From Streptomyces sp. NBC_01717 (GTDB taxonomy: Bacteria > Actinomycetota > Actinomycetes > Streptomycetales > Streptomycetaceae): DNA of 64,000 bases. The stretch is taken from positions 806,001 through 870,000 of the forward strand of contig NZ_CP109178.1 in NCBI RefSeq assembly GCF_036248255.1. Reading direction: 5' to 3'. A model generated the notes under the pieces. That model saw only the letters and a program-made list of their open reading frames with translations, was not told the origin of the DNA and did no database searches. Positions 24,701-33,271 of the stretch are shown here, piece after piece. The translations under genes were made by a program, and so were the position numbers. Each line of letters starts with the position of its first letter. The stretch's first letter is position 1.

Positions 24701-25380
24701 CCGCCGTTCGCAGCGTTGAGCGACAGCACCTTGTGGTCCGCACCCGCGAAGTTCGCGTTCGCGTTGACCGTGAGGTCCACGAGCTGGGCGATGCCGTCCT
24801 TGCTGACGCCTACGTGCTGGCGGCCGCTGATGTCGGCGGACTTGACCAGCTGCCCGTTCTGAACCTCGCCACCGAGCGCCGCGTTGGAGGCGCCGATGTC
24901 GAAGAACTCGCCGTTGACGCCCGCGACGGCACCGGCCTTGTTGGCGGCCACGCTGAGCGGCCCGCCGGACGCGACCGGCCCGGAGGTCAGCAGATCCGTG
25001 CCGACCGCGCGGTTGGACAGGTCCACGTTCAGGAACTGCGCGTCGTACCAGCCCTTCTGGTCCAGCGCCTTCACGTGCTGGAGGTCGATCCCCGGGCCGA
25101 TCTTCTCGGACGTGTTGATCAAGGGGATTCCGCCGGTGATGGGCGCACCGCTGGCCGGCGCACCGCTGGCCGGCGCACCGCTGGCCGGCGCACCGGTGAC
25201 GGGCGCACCGGTAGTCTGAGCACCGGTGACCGGATCAACGTTGGCCGGAGCAACGACGACCGGCGCGACTGGGCCGCTGTCCGCATACGCGACGGCCGGT
25301 GCGGCGGCCAGTGCGGTCGCTGTGGCGAGTACGACCAGCCATGGTCTCGTACGCCGATGGTTCAAGACCATCAATCTCAT
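21781..25380 (-). CDS. Secreted phosphodiester glycosidase (NAGPA-like) fused to metallophosphatase
   Basis: 1199 residues. A signal peptide (RPWLVVLATATALAAAPAVA) is followed by a low-complexity linker of TGAP/SGAP units (about 57-83), encoded by 15-base repeats. Residues about 95-450 form a phosphodiester-glycosidase (NAGPA/DUF2233) domain: GVNGEFFDIG, TALGFKDGGKTLVLAT, and the signature VNLDGGGSSTMV with NDPNGVGVFV. A middle beta-sandwich region (about 460-800) holds Ig-like and carbohydrate-binding-like strands. The last third is a calcineurin-type phosphoesterase: TLSDVQFT, NGDITDRG, PGNHES, AHHPVDDP and GSHAQIANVHR. It probably strips phosphodiester-linked sugars from wall polymers and then dephosphorylates them. 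Flanked on both sides by inverted IS4 fragments. Confidence 0.88.
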   Translation of the reverse strand: MRLMVLNHRRTRPWLVVLATATALAAAPAVAYADSGPVAPVVVAPANVDPVTGAQTTGAPVTGAPASGAPASGAPASGAPITGGIPLINTSEKIGPGIDLQHVKALDQKGWYDAQFLNVDLSNRAVGTDLLTSGPVASGGPLSVAANKAGAVAGVNGEFFDIGASNAALGGEVQNGQLVKSADISGRQHVGVSKDGIAQLVDLTVNANANFAGADHKVLSLNAANGGGVPADGLIAFTPAWGDYSRNGGLTGVPNDQIAEVLVKNGSVVSVTPNGPAGSGTIADDSFVLVGRGASATALRTLQPGDPVKLDYDLADNAARTMKFALGHGGTIVSGGKVVSGLDTSIAPRTALGFKDGGKTLVLATWDGPGGTGKGGVGIDKEARDLAAMGVETAVNLDGGGSSTMVARALGEDAATVRNVPSDGHERNDPNGVGVFVAKGDGKLDQLLVKPAPGAASADGGVKVFAGMHRALVAEGVDDHQTPVTVDPKSVRWSANGAPVKGGTLTAPIKAHGTLTVSAHVRGEHAQQKVSVLGTVNSVEMSSQRLSIPDATPDSVVTVSVTGRDAQGYTAPIDPQDLSLDYDHSVVDIKSVDGKLKVTPLTDAGTILTVSVGGKSVQLPITVGVQTKTVYDFDDDVLARWRNNSTAATTFSVDPDGLRIDFNAMRNVGITATSLAGRIQVPGQPLRLRVRIKSSISVPNGLTYISYVDADGKSGGVYGTGLTASDNWQNASFTLPANTKFPIAISGFQGINTSVAQQKAGMFVLDRVEADIPTSIDLPAQPDLQPDPLVSDDGSLLQGHDTWKFATLSDVQFTADNPALTQVATAAIQRIRKTNPDLIVLNGDITDRGLSQDLSLARKVLTDAGCDLVPVGQEPAANSTPDPKAGSVPCYYVPGNHESYGLNNVQSDLSNFTKEFGQPYRTFDHKGTRFILLASSLGSLRQTAWDQLPMLQQALADAKKDRSVGNVMVFAHHPVDDPAETKSSQLGDRDEVALIEHMLTDFRDSTGKGAAMAGSHAQIANVHRLEGVPYTVLPSSGKDPYGTPDRGGFTGWVDWSVDADRSANQQWLEADVRAFAQSITLNTPASVMAGKTAALSGSIVQPQGVGTGTRVVPLRYPMSVHWSGSSNLAIGSGKHAIDQARHKGKVAILDPQTRTLTALRTGSVTVSVTNDSMRAYTDDSSLAPITTSKTIEVLPAASE
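25136..25222 (-). repeat. In-gene 15-base tandem repeat encoding GAPAS units
   Basis: GGCGCACCGCTGGCC (plus strand) occurs three times in tandem with diverged copies on both sides, encoding GAPASGAPASGAPAS and near variants. It is a flexible linker after the signal peptide and a likely site of length variation by slippage. Confidence 0.8.
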
Positions 25381-25631
25381 TGGTACCTCGGGTCAAGAGA
25401 GGAAGCGGGGGAAACTCCCCTGCTGCGCCCATGTCGATCATGGACGCACACCCGAGCAAAAAGGTCGACCAATACGTGCGAATGACGCCGCAACGAGCCT
25501 TTGGTGAACGCTGGCTGTAAGTTACAGCTTGTTGCTGTGGTGACCGCGAGCGTTTGCCGTGTCCGCCTGCGAATTGATGCCCTGTCGGTGCGCTTCCACA
25601 TGGCCGACAGGCCGTCATCCTGGGGTGGCTG
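25381..25631. promoter_or_regulatory. Upstream region of the phosphodiester glycosidase gene
   Basis: No gene is supported here. The region carries the promoter of the minus-strand gene; an inverted CTGTAAGTTACAG lies at about 25514-25526 (perfect around the central GTTAC part, approximate outside), a possible operator. Confidence 0.3.
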
Positions 25632-25940
25632 TCACCCATCGCATTCTGCGGCGAGGTCGATGCCCTGGCCGGACCTCGGGCGGTGCGTGCATCCGCCTGT
25701 GCCTCCCGCGCGTCCGGCGAGGCGGCGGCCGATCCGCGCCTCGAGCATCACGGCACGCGCTGGTTCCGCATGAGACATGCCTGTGGGGCGGACGACAGGT
25801 GACGCCTTCTGCCCCGGGCACGTACGCGGCGACGCCCGCACCGTCAGGGAGGGCGAGGTGATGACGATGGCGGTCACGGTCGCTCCCAGGGCGTATGTGT
25901 GGCCGTGCAGCCAGGCGAGGAGTTTGCCAGCGTGCGGCAT
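25632..25940 (-). CDS. Possible small membrane protein
   Basis: From ATG 25940 it reads MPHAGKLLAWLHGHTYALGA then a hydrophobic TVTAIVITSPSLTV segment with good codon bias, followed by a long arginine/glycine-rich stretch with weak bias. One membrane segment is likely. No ribosome site stands out and the family is unknown; the 3' half may be out-of-frame decay. Confidence 0.3.
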   Translation of the reverse strand: MPHAGKLLAWLHGHTYALGATVTAIVITSPSLTVRASPRTCPGQKASPVVRPTGMSHAEPARAVMLEARIGRRLAGRAGGTGGCTHRPRSGQGIDLAAECDG

Positions 25941-26029
25941 TTTCCCCGGACCTTTCAAGGACTTTCACACCTGTCCCAGGGAGGTTCCAGGGACTTGCCG
26001 CCGCGTCGGCAGGACAGGCCCTGCCCAGC

Positions 26030-26163
26030 GCTGAAAGACACGAAGGCGCTGGCGCAGGCCTCGTCCCCTCAGGAACTGTGGGCCATGCCCTGCGTCTACC
26101 AGGTCCTGCGCCATCTGACCGCCGACACCGCCAGCCGCGCGGACCTGCCCGTGACGCATAGGG
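26030..26163 (+). pseudogene. IS4-family transposase fragment, inverted partner of the 21.3 kb copy
   Basis: ELWAMPCVYQVLRHLTADTA followed by SRADLPVTH is nearly identical in protein and DNA (about 85 bases) to the minus-strand remnant at 21228-21316. It ends abruptly at the next remnant. Confidence 0.75.
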
Positions 26164-26206
26164 TGCGGGTCTCCTTGAGTGAGCGGATGTTGAACGGTTA
26201 TGCGGC

Positions 26207-26346
26207 GATGTCGAGTTGCTCTTGGTAGAGCCCGGCGTGGGTGCGCTTGTACTCGCGGTGCACGTGGAAGGGCCAGTACTCCTCGAAGTCGCCGTTGGCG
26301 ATGACGGCACGCAGCAGCAGGACCGCTTCGCCGCCGGGAAGGCTCC
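26207..26346 (-). pseudogene. Transposase C-terminal remnant (ISKra4-like)
   Basis: The minus strand reads GGEAVLLLRAVIANGDFEEYW then PFHVHREYKRTHAGLYQEQL to a TAA at 26207. The ANGDF-YW-FH-EY-R pattern matches the end of ISKra4-type Streptomyces transposases. Nothing upstream continues it. Confidence 0.6.
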
Positions 26347-26354
26347 ACCCCCCG

Positions 26355-26570
26355 GTCACATCCAGGCGGTCTTTCTACATGTCCGCCCTGACCAGCGTCC
26401 GCTACGACCTCAATTCCCGAACCATCTACGACCGCAAACGAGCCGAGGGAAGACACCGCACCCAGGCTGTGATCGCTCTCGCTCGCCGTCGCGTCAACGT
26501 CCTGTGGGCCCTCATTCGTGATCGGCGTCTCTGCGAGGTCATGCCACCGCCTGTCAGAGCCGCACCATGA
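26355..26570 (+). pseudogene. IS110-family transposase C-terminal remnant
   Basis: RRSFYMSALTSVRYDLNSRT, IYDRKRAEGRHRTQAVIALA and RRRVNVLWALIRDRR form the Transposase_20 tail of IS110 elements (YDRKRAEGK, LARR, LW-ML-D). The RuvC-like N-terminal catalytic part is missing. Confidence 0.75.
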
Positions 26571-26621
26571 TCATTGGCCGGTGCTGTGCAGAGCTGGGAG
26601 AGCCCGTGTCATCCTGTGGCA

Positions 26622-27104
26622 GTGCTTTTGAGTGATCACGCAAACAGTGTCGAGCTCCGCCCGCTGCGCTATCAGTTCCCCCTGGTCGGAGGCTGCTCAT
26701 ATGACGACAACTGGCTGGTCATCAGTGGCGCATTGACGACCGCCGAGGGCAGCTGGTCCTTTTCCGATCCGTGCCTGCTGGTCGATGAAGCGCGTGAGGT
26801 GGCCGCATGGCTGCGGGCGGTGGCAGCGGGCACGGTGACTGTGACCGAACCTGATGCCGAAGGCGAGTTGTCCCCGGACACGTGGTTCGTCGAACCGGTC
26901 CTTGCCTTTAGCCTCGCCAACCGAAGCGAGGGTGGGGCAGTGCTTCGCGTTCACCTGTCTTTGGAGGCGGCTCCCCCATGGCAGCAGGGTGACGACGGAA
27001 CGGACATCTACCAATACGTCGTGGAGGTGCGGCTGGATACGGTTGCGCTCCTACACTCGGCTGACCAGTGGGATCTTGCTCTGGCTTCTTTCCCGACGCG
27101 CTGA
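26622..27104 (+). CDS. WapI-type immunity protein, orphan
   Basis: 160 residues from GTG 26622 ([19 protein letters not shown]); a longer frame opens at 26574 but its extra residues do not fit the family. [37 protein letters not shown] and [20 protein letters not shown] match the WapI family of immunity proteins, which neutralise toxins released by contact-dependent polymorphic toxin systems. No toxin gene adjoins it; its neighbours are transposase remnants, so it is an orphan, possibly protecting against kin toxins. No clear ribosome site. Confidence 0.75.
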   Translation: MLLSDHANSVELRPLRYQFPLVGGCSYDDNWLVISGALTTAEGSWSFSDPCLLVDEAREVAAWLRAVAAGTVTVTEPDAEGELSPDTWFVEPVLAFSLANRSEGGAVLRVHLSLEAAPPWQQGDDGTDIYQYVVEVRLDTVALLHSADQWDLALASFPTR

Positions 27105-27480
27105 TCGACGTGAGTCCTACCTGGACGCGGCGCAAAGGGAGCTCAGACCAGGCTCCAGGGCTTGACTTCTCCATTGGGAAGCCACTCTGGCGCTCAGTTT
27201 TTGCGCGGAGGTGAGCCGAAGCGCAACAGGTGTCACAAAGGCAGGCTTGTTGTCACCAGATCCTCGGCGTCCGGTGCTTGTACCCGCTGTTTCACCCGTT
27301 CGTCAACTGCGTCGACGGTGGATATGACCCGGCTATTTCGGCGTGGTGATCAGCGAGGACGCAGGCGGAGGCAGACTCGCTGAAGTACCGGTACGAGTAA
27401 CGAGCCGACCTGCGAGTGAACACCAGCCCAGCCGAACCCCCCGGGCCAGCACGCCTCAAGATCAATCGCGGGGCAGCCCG
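27105..27480. other. Non-coding or decayed stretch
   Basis: No frame on either strand combines codon bias with a recognisable motif. Composition dips slightly in GC, in keeping with the surrounding mobile-element debris. Confidence 0.35.
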
Positions 27481-27822
27481 TCAGCGCTGTACGGGGGCCT
27501 GTGCGGCTTGGGCGAAGTGCATGACGACCGCCTTCGAGCCGGCGGCGACTTCGTCGATGAGTTCGTAGCCGCGGGGATCTTCCGGGTGGTTGCGGACCCA
27601 GTCATTGGCGTAGCTGATGATCTGGTTGATGTCGCTGGGGCGCAGGAAGATGGCGTCGCCGGTAAGGAGCCGCTCGGGGGCCTTGTGCTGCCACAGCCGG
27701 TAGTACCGACCTTCGACATCGTTGAAGCCGAGATGGCGGTCACCTTGCGGGTTGATCAGGTGGGTGGTGAAGGGCAGATCGTTCGGGCCCGGCTGCCAGG
27801 GCGGTCGCCCTGCACCGGGCAC
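27481..27822 (-). CDS. Hypothetical protein or truncated C-terminal fragment, 113 aa
   Basis: The frame HLINPQGDRHLGFNDVEGRY with SDINQIISYANDWVRNHPED and VAAGSKAVVMHFAQAAQAP has strong codon bias. A GTG at 27822, twenty bases after the phosphatase stop, is the first start, but no ribosome site precedes it. The protein looks like the end of a larger one whose 5' part was lost. Family not recognised. Confidence 0.4.
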   Translation of the reverse strand: MPGAGRPPWQPGPNDLPFTTHLINPQGDRHLGFNDVEGRYYRLWQHKAPERLLTGDAIFLRPSDINQIISYANDWVRNHPEDPRGYELIDEVAAGSKAVVMHFAQAAQAPVQR

Positions 27823-27841
27823 GGCGCGGGTGGTTGTCGGC

Positions 27842-29095
27842 TCAATCGAGGGTGGCGAGGTGATCGGCGTCGCCGCCCCGCCACTCGATGAGGAAGATGG
27901 TCGCGTCGTCGCTGGTGACGTCGCCTCGTTCTTGCTTGAGGGCGTGCGAGAGCCCACGCACCACCGACCTGACCGCAGTGCGGTCACGGAGGATCCGATT
28001 GGTGCACTCGATGAGTTGTTCCTCACCGAACTGTTCGCCGCCGGTTTGGTGCTCCTCGATCAGGCCGTCGGTGAAGCACAGCAACCGGTCCCCGGGTTCC
28101 AGGATCCGCTCGCTGACTGTCGGCTGCTCCCCGCCGAAGCCGACCGGCAATGTGGTGGGGCTCTCCAGCCGGTCCACCACAGCGCGGTCACGGATCAGCA
28201 GCGGTGCCGGATGGCCTGCATTGACCCATTGCAACCGGCCCGTGGCGATGTTCAGACACATCATCTGTGCGGTGACGAAGTGGTCGGGGCCCAACTGCTC
28301 ATTGATGGCCTTGTCCATGAACGCGTACACCTGGGACAGACCGGTCTTGGCCCGTCGCGTGTGGCGATAGGCGCCGATGGCCACCGTCGCCATGGTCGCC
28401 GCGTCCAGGCCGTGGCCCATCGCGTCGATCATGGCCACATGAAGGATGTCGCCGTTGAGGGCGTAGTCGAAACTGTCGCCGGCCACGTCGTACGCGGGCT
28501 CAAGAATCCCGGCCACCTCAACCTGCGGAACAGTCATCGACAGCGGGGGCAGCAACGACCACTGGATCTCCGCGGCCACACTTATCGGGGCGCGGCGACG
28601 GGTCTGGAAGAACAGGTCGGTGTAGGCGTCCTTGGTGACGATCATGTCTGCGACCAGGCCGGCGAGTCTGCGCAGCAACCGCCGGTCGTCGTCATCGACG
28701 CTGTCCAGGGTGACGGCCATCGCCCCGATCTGGTCACTGCCGTCGAGCAGCGGCAGATACATCCGCACACTGCCGTCCTGCGGCACCTCTACCGTTTTGC
28801 GGCTCAGGAACGCCTCGCCGGCGGGAGAGTCCTCGACCGGTTCGGGGTCACCGACCGTCAGCCGACGGCCCAGCAACGGCACCAGCAGCATTTGTTCGTA
28901 GTCCTGCAAGAGGATCGAGAGGTCCCGACCACCGACCCTGGCCACCTCTTCCGCAACGAGCGGAGCGATCAACTGCGGCGGCATCTCGTGAGCCCGGTCC
29001 AGCAGCACACCCAGCAACCGCTCACCAAACCCCTCCGACCGGTCCACCTCAAATCTGCTCGGCTTCCTCGCGCCTTCGATCATCGCTGCCTGCAT
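27842..29095 (-). CDS. GAF-type sensor PP2C/SpoIIE-family serine phosphatase
   Basis: 417 residues from ATG 29095 with GAAGGGG immediately upstream. The N-terminal 170 residues look like a GAF-type sensor (GEAFLSRKTVEVPQDGSVRM, LPLLDGSDQIGAMAVTLDS). The phosphatase follows: AYDVAGDSFDYALNGD with metal Asp, MIDAMGHGLDAA, NAGHPAPLLIRD, CFTDGLIEE and DDATIFLIEW. These enzymes act on phosphorylated anti-anti-sigma factors or similar targets in Streptomyces stress and development signalling. No anti-sigma or antagonist gene is adjacent, so the partner is unknown. Confidence 0.88.
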   Translation of the reverse strand: MQAAMIEGARKPSRFEVDRSEGFGERLLGVLLDRAHEMPPQLIAPLVAEEVARVGGRDLSILLQDYEQMLLVPLLGRRLTVGDPEPVEDSPAGEAFLSRKTVEVPQDGSVRMYLPLLDGSDQIGAMAVTLDSVDDDDRRLLRRLAGLVADMIVTKDAYTDLFFQTRRRAPISVAAEIQWSLLPPLSMTVPQVEVAGILEPAYDVAGDSFDYALNGDILHVAMIDAMGHGLDAATMATVAIGAYRHTRRAKTGLSQVYAFMDKAINEQLGPDHFVTAQMMCLNIATGRLQWVNAGHPAPLLIRDRAVVDRLESPTTLPVGFGGEQPTVSERILEPGDRLLCFTDGLIEEHQTGGEQFGEEQLIECTNRILRDRTAVRSVVRGLSHALKQERGDVTSDDATIFLIEWRGGDADHLATLD

Positions 29096-29790
29096 CCCCT
29101 TCGTCCTGCTGCCTCGGGAAACTCACAGGGCGGCTGTCTCCCCGAGCTGTCCGCCAGGTGGCCCGGTGCTCGCCTTCGGTGGCCAGGCGCCGGCACAACG
29201 CCCTCAGCGTCCGCGTCTTCAACACCCCGGCCACGCATTTCGGCTCACCGTGTCCCCGGCCCAACACACACCCCGACACAAGGGCGATCCGCTCGATAGC
29301 GCTCATCACCTCGTACACACGGGGCTCCGCACACGACAGCGATCAACCCGTACAGCCTGGCACCGCCAACCGTCCCAACGAGCCGATTACGCCAGTGGCG
29401 GCATGTCGCACCCGGAGAGTGTGGCGGCCTCCCCGGTAGCCGTTGCGGAGTGAAGTGGAGCCGAGAGTTGGCGGCGCTGGTGATCTTCCCCGGGTGCCAG
29501 GTCCTCAGCTGCGGTTACTGTCCGCCCACTCGTCGCTGTTCCACGTGACGGGGTGTGGCGACGACGGGCTCGAACCTGATGTTGGGGTCGTTGCTGTGGA
29601 CCAGGCAGATCAGCCGGCACTGAAGTACCGCGGCGCGGCGGGCGTGATCGGCGATGATGTGCTGTCCCCTGTCGCGTACAGAGCCAGCCCCCCAAATTCG
29701 CGAGCGCGCGCAGATCCTCGCCTCCACCCCGGGACAGGACTCCGAGTCCGTCCGGGACGGTCGCCAGCGAAGTCCAACCGCACGCCACGA
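29096..29790. other. Stretch without a supported gene
   Basis: Open frames here change codon bias repeatedly and carry no motif. Probably promoter of the phosphatase at its left edge and decayed sequence beyond. Confidence 0.35.
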
Positions 29791-29796
29791 AAAGAA

Positions 29797-29956
29797 GCCC
29801 CACCGTACTCCGTTGGCCTGCGCGGCGGTCGCCGCCGTCCGCGGCGCCCTGATCGCCTACTCCTCCGACAGCACCGGGGACGCGGACCATCGCTCCGTCG
29901 ACGACTTCACCGCGCTGCTGAGGGAAGCGTTCGAGGTTCTGCGGGGCGCCGCGTAG
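29797..29956 (+). pseudogene. Possible TetR-type regulator C-terminal fragment
   Basis: RTPLACAAVAAVRGALIAYS followed by DDFTALLREAFEVLRGAA has strong codon bias and the helical pattern of a TetR ligand-domain end. The DNA-binding part is absent and no start is evident, so it is read as a fragment. Confidence 0.3.
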
Positions 29957-29988
29957 GGCGGCATCCGAGTGCGACCGTCAGCGCTTGG

Positions 29989-30762
29989 TCAGCCGTTCGG
30001 GTAAGCCTCGGCGATCTGCTTGGCGTGCAGGACCGTCCACTGAGCCAGCATGTCGTGTACGAGGTAGAGGTCACGGCGGCGGGTCCAGGCCTGGCCCGAC
30101 TCCGAGTCGTACGTGTGCGGCATGGCGAAGCCGTGCGGAGCGTACGCCTTCATGCCCCGGTCGCGGGTGGTCTGGACGCAGCGCTTGTGGTGGTCGCGGA
30201 AGCCGATGACGCAGGCAGTGCCGATGCCGCCCGGGGCCTTCATGCGGGCCTCCAGAACCTGGGCGGCGACCCCGTCGGTGCTCAGATAGGTGATTGAGCC
30301 GTCCGGCGCGATCACCGGCTCCATCGACGTGACGTCGGACATCCCGTACTTGGAGTCCAGGAAGCGAGCTATCTCCCACTGGGCATAGACGGGGACATCC
30401 CGCCGGGCACGGACCTTGGCAACCGTGTCCGCGAGTTGCTCGTTCACCGGGCCCGGTTCGTAGCGGACCTTGGTCGGGTCGCCGCCACCGACCGGGGGGC
30501 GGTTGCCGAAGGCATACGCCACGACGAAGTCGCACTCCGCCGGCGGTGCCGTCTCCGGATGCCAGTCGAGGCCCACGTCGTAGACATGCGGGATCAGGAC
30601 TTCGGCCGTGTTCCTGTCGTCAAGTTCCGAGGCCAGAACGGCACGCATGTGAGGGAGCAGACCGGTGGCGGAGCGGTCGGCCGCACTCGCAGGGGTCGCG
30701 CTCAGCAGTGCGGGAGCGGCCACGCCCGCGGTCAAGGCGGCGGCGAAATCGCGTCGCTTCAT
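29989..30762 (-). CDS. Exported hypothetical protein, possibly DUF218/YdcF-like
   Basis: 257 residues from ATG 30762 with AAGGGA nine bases upstream. MKRRDFAAALTAGVAAPALL ending ATPASAAD is a signal peptide with a double arginine, likely Tat-dependent. Mature features: DFVVAYAFGNRPPVGGGDPT, VPVYAQWEIARFL, and GIGTACVIGFRDHHKRCVQT, which resemble the nucleotide-like fold of the YdcF/ElyC group but without a decisive motif. Two cysteines (in ACVIGF and KRCVQ) could form a disulfide. Function unknown. Confidence 0.65.
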   Translation of the reverse strand: MKRRDFAAALTAGVAAPALLSATPASAADRSATGLLPHMRAVLASELDDRNTAEVLIPHVYDVGLDWHPETAPPAECDFVVAYAFGNRPPVGGGDPTKVRYEPGPVNEQLADTVAKVRARRDVPVYAQWEIARFLDSKYGMSDVTSMEPVIAPDGSITYLSTDGVAAQVLEARMKAPGGIGTACVIGFRDHHKRCVQTTRDRGMKAYAPHGFAMPHTYDSESGQAWTRRRDLYLVHDMLAQWTVLHAKQIAEAYPNG

Positions 30763-31056
30763 GAAGTGTTGTTCCCTTCTTGGATCACTCGGCAAGGGGT
30801 TCGTACTTCACGGGTGCACCTCATGTCCGTCGATGCCGGCCGTCCTGCAGGCGGTAAACGGGGCGACGGTGAGCGCAAAGACGGGAGACGACACCGGCGA
30901 AGAAACGATCTTCAAGTCATGAATGCTTTAGGCCTGAGTGAACTGCGCGATGTACGGGACATGGCCTGTCGGCATAGATCGGCTGTCGTGCAAGGAACCC
31001 ATGGCGCAGAGCGGCACCCGGTGGGAGCAGGTGGAGACCGAAGCACGGCGGATACG

Positions 31057-31359
31057 TCAAGGGGGCCCGGGGACCCGCATCCAGCCATGCGCGGTGACCT
31101 GCTTCTCTCCCGCCCAGACCCTGGCGACGCTCACCCGGACCTCGGCGAAATGCCGACCGAGCAGGCCTTCGGCCGCCACGCCGCGCATGCCCCGCGTGGC
31201 GGTGTTAACCCGCACCACCCGCAGCTCCGTATCCAGAACGTGCAGTCCCACCGGTGACTGGGTGAACAAGGCGTTCAAGATCGCCCCTCCCACCCAGTCC
31301 CCCGCGTCTCCACCCGCCGGCATTCGGCGCATCGGGTCCTCGTCCGCCACAAAGATCAC
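31057..31359 (-). pseudogene. PAS-domain fragment of a signalling protein
   Basis: GAILNALFTQSPVGLHVLDT and ELRVVRVNTATRGMRG with EGLLGRHFAEVR is the first half of a PAS domain as found at the start of Streptomyces SpoIIE-type phosphatases. The frame then ends in TAHGWMRVPGPP and a stop. No phosphatase domain follows. Confidence 0.6.
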
Positions 31360-31687
31360 CTCCGCCGCCCAGATTTCCCGACGCAGCGTGCCGATGGACC
31401 GTCACGCCGCGTCGGGTACCCGAACAGCCCCAACACGACTGCGGACCGGCAGGCGATTGGTCTATCCACGGCTTCGCTCCGGCAGGCGCTCGCAGGGCAG
31501 CACCGGTTCTCTACACCGTCGACCAGGCATCAGCGTTGGCCACCACGCTCCAACGAGGGTCTGCACTTCGATGACGTCCCCGTCCTGGGATGTCCCGGAC
31601 GAGCTTCCCCGCCAGACCCTGGGAAGGCTGCGGCCGGGCGGGAGTCGTCCCCCACTCCCGGCCCCCACCGCTGCGGACTCGCGCTTT

Positions 31688-32240
31688 CTATGTGCGCGTG
31701 CCGGTCCGGCGCGCGTCGCGCTCCGGGTTGACGGCGATGACGGCGACGATGCCGCCGACGACGAGTAGGGCGGCGGTCAGCGCGAAGCCTGCCTGATAGC
31801 CGGCGGCGGGGGTGGCGGCGGAGTCGAGCTGCCGGCCCAGGACCACCGGGGCGAACATGCCGCCGAAGGTGACGATGCCGACGCACAGTCCCGAGGTGGC
31901 GCCGCGCAGTCGGACCGGCGAGATCTCGGCGTTCACCACGTACATGAGGGGGGACCCCGGCGACGGGCAGCCCGAAGACGAGGCACAGCAGCACCAGCCG
32001 GAGCGGGCCGGCCGGAACGGCTGAAGCGGCCATGAGGCAGCAACCGCTGACGATCGCGAGCAGGCCGGCCGTGATGCTCCGGGCGCACCGGCGTGTGGCG
32101 CCCCGGCGCATCCAGCGACCGGAGAGCAACGGCAGGACGAGCATCGCGAGCGTACCGAGCGCGGACGGCAGGGCGGCCAGTCTGCCTGCCGTGGCGGGGT
32201 CGTACCCGCCAACCTTGGTCAGGTAGGTGGGCACCCTTTC
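31688..32240 (-). pseudogene. MFS transporter C-terminal half, frameshifted
   Basis: Frame one reads YLTKVGGYDPATAGRLAALP through LCLVFGLPVAG; frame two continues with SPLMYVVNAEISPVRLRGAT and ends AVNPERDARRTGTRT. The switch falls at a run of six G (about 31949-31954), a natural slippage site. The first six helices are missing, so the gene is dead regardless of the shift. Confidence 0.75.
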
Positions 32241-32262
32241 CGGGCCAAGGTCACGCTGATTA

Positions 32263-32300
32263 GGGCCTGTCCGGCGGATCGGATACTGCCGGACAGGCCC
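32263..32300. terminator. Strong bidirectional hairpin terminator
   Basis: GGGCCTGTCCGGC and GCCGGACAGGCCC are perfect 13-base complements around a twelve-base loop. It lies between the DUF1062 remnant and the MFS remnant. Confidence 0.65.
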
Positions 32301-32314
32301 CGGGCCGGAAGGAC

Positions 32315-32892
32315 TCAGCGCTTGAGCGTGAAGGTGAAAGCGCCCGAGAGCCTGCCGCTCAGCCGGACTGTCGACACGAGGTTCCCCTCGGCGAGCAGTC
32401 TCTCGACCTCGGCTCGCGAAAAGCCGAAACCTTCGGCGATCAGTCGCACCGGCCGCACAGGTATCCGCTCCGCAAAGCGGACCGAGACCTGGCCAACACC
32501 GGCGCTGGCGCCCACCGGCCGCGGTGCGCCCGGTGCGGCGGCGGACCGTACGGCGACTGCCAGGCCGGCCGCTCGGTTCGACCCGAGCCGCCCACGTTGC
32601 GACGCCGTACGACCTGGTCCTGGAGCAGTTCGGCTGCCAGGCCGCGGCTGTTGTCGTGCAGCAGGTTCAGGAGCTCGGGTCGAACGGAACGCACTTTCAT
32701 CCGCTCCAGGACAGTGAGCTCGCTGGTGTGGCCGAACCCGGCGTACCGCGCGAGGAACCGTGCGTCGAGAGGCTTGTGGTTCGAGTTGACGCGGAATTTG
32801 CCGTTCGCCTCGAAGCGCCCGGAGGCGCACCTGTGGCAACGGCGGAGAACAATCGGCATGCGGGTGGGCACGGCCACCCAGTTTTTGGACAC
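32315..32892 (-). pseudogene. DUF1062 family gene, frameshifted
   Basis: From a GTG at 32892 the protein reads MSKNWVAVPTRMPIVLRRCH, ASGRFEANGKFRVNSNHKPL and LLNLLHDNSRGLAAELLQD. It then loses frame near 32580 and resumes as VSVRFAERIPVRPVRLIAEG and FSRAEVERLLAEGNLVSTVR to a proper end KR. The order matches DUF1062, a family with an N-terminal zinc-finger-like cysteine pair and an S4-like C terminus. Several conserved residues between the frames are deleted. Confidence 0.75.
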
Positions 32893-33271
32893 AGAAATAC
32901 ACCGGTTTCCAGTGAGAAGACCGCAGCGAAAAGGAGCGCGGCGCACATGTGCGACGCGCGACGGATCAGCGCTCGGGGGTCTCACTTGGTGTACAACGGC
33001 ACGTCCTTGACAGGGCGACTGTGGGCGGGAGGACGCTAACAGCCCACGGGGGTGTGGCTCCACTGATTTTCGGGCGGGTTGCGATGCCTCGCAGCGGTAG
33101 CCCGGACCACCCAGCAGATCCATCACCCAGTCACCGCAAGGGGGCCCCGCCGTCAGACCGGGCTCCTGCTGTCTTCCGTGCGCAGGTCGCGAGACGTCCT
33201 GCCGCAGCTGAGAGTGCTTGCCGCCAGAACCGAACGATCCCGCCGCCCCCACCTCCCACCAGCCCCGCTTG

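Noticed and set aside
25136..25222. Short tandem repeats that might suggest a CRISPR-like array
   Set aside because: Units are contiguous 15-mers without spacers, in frame inside a gene, encoding a GAPAS linker.
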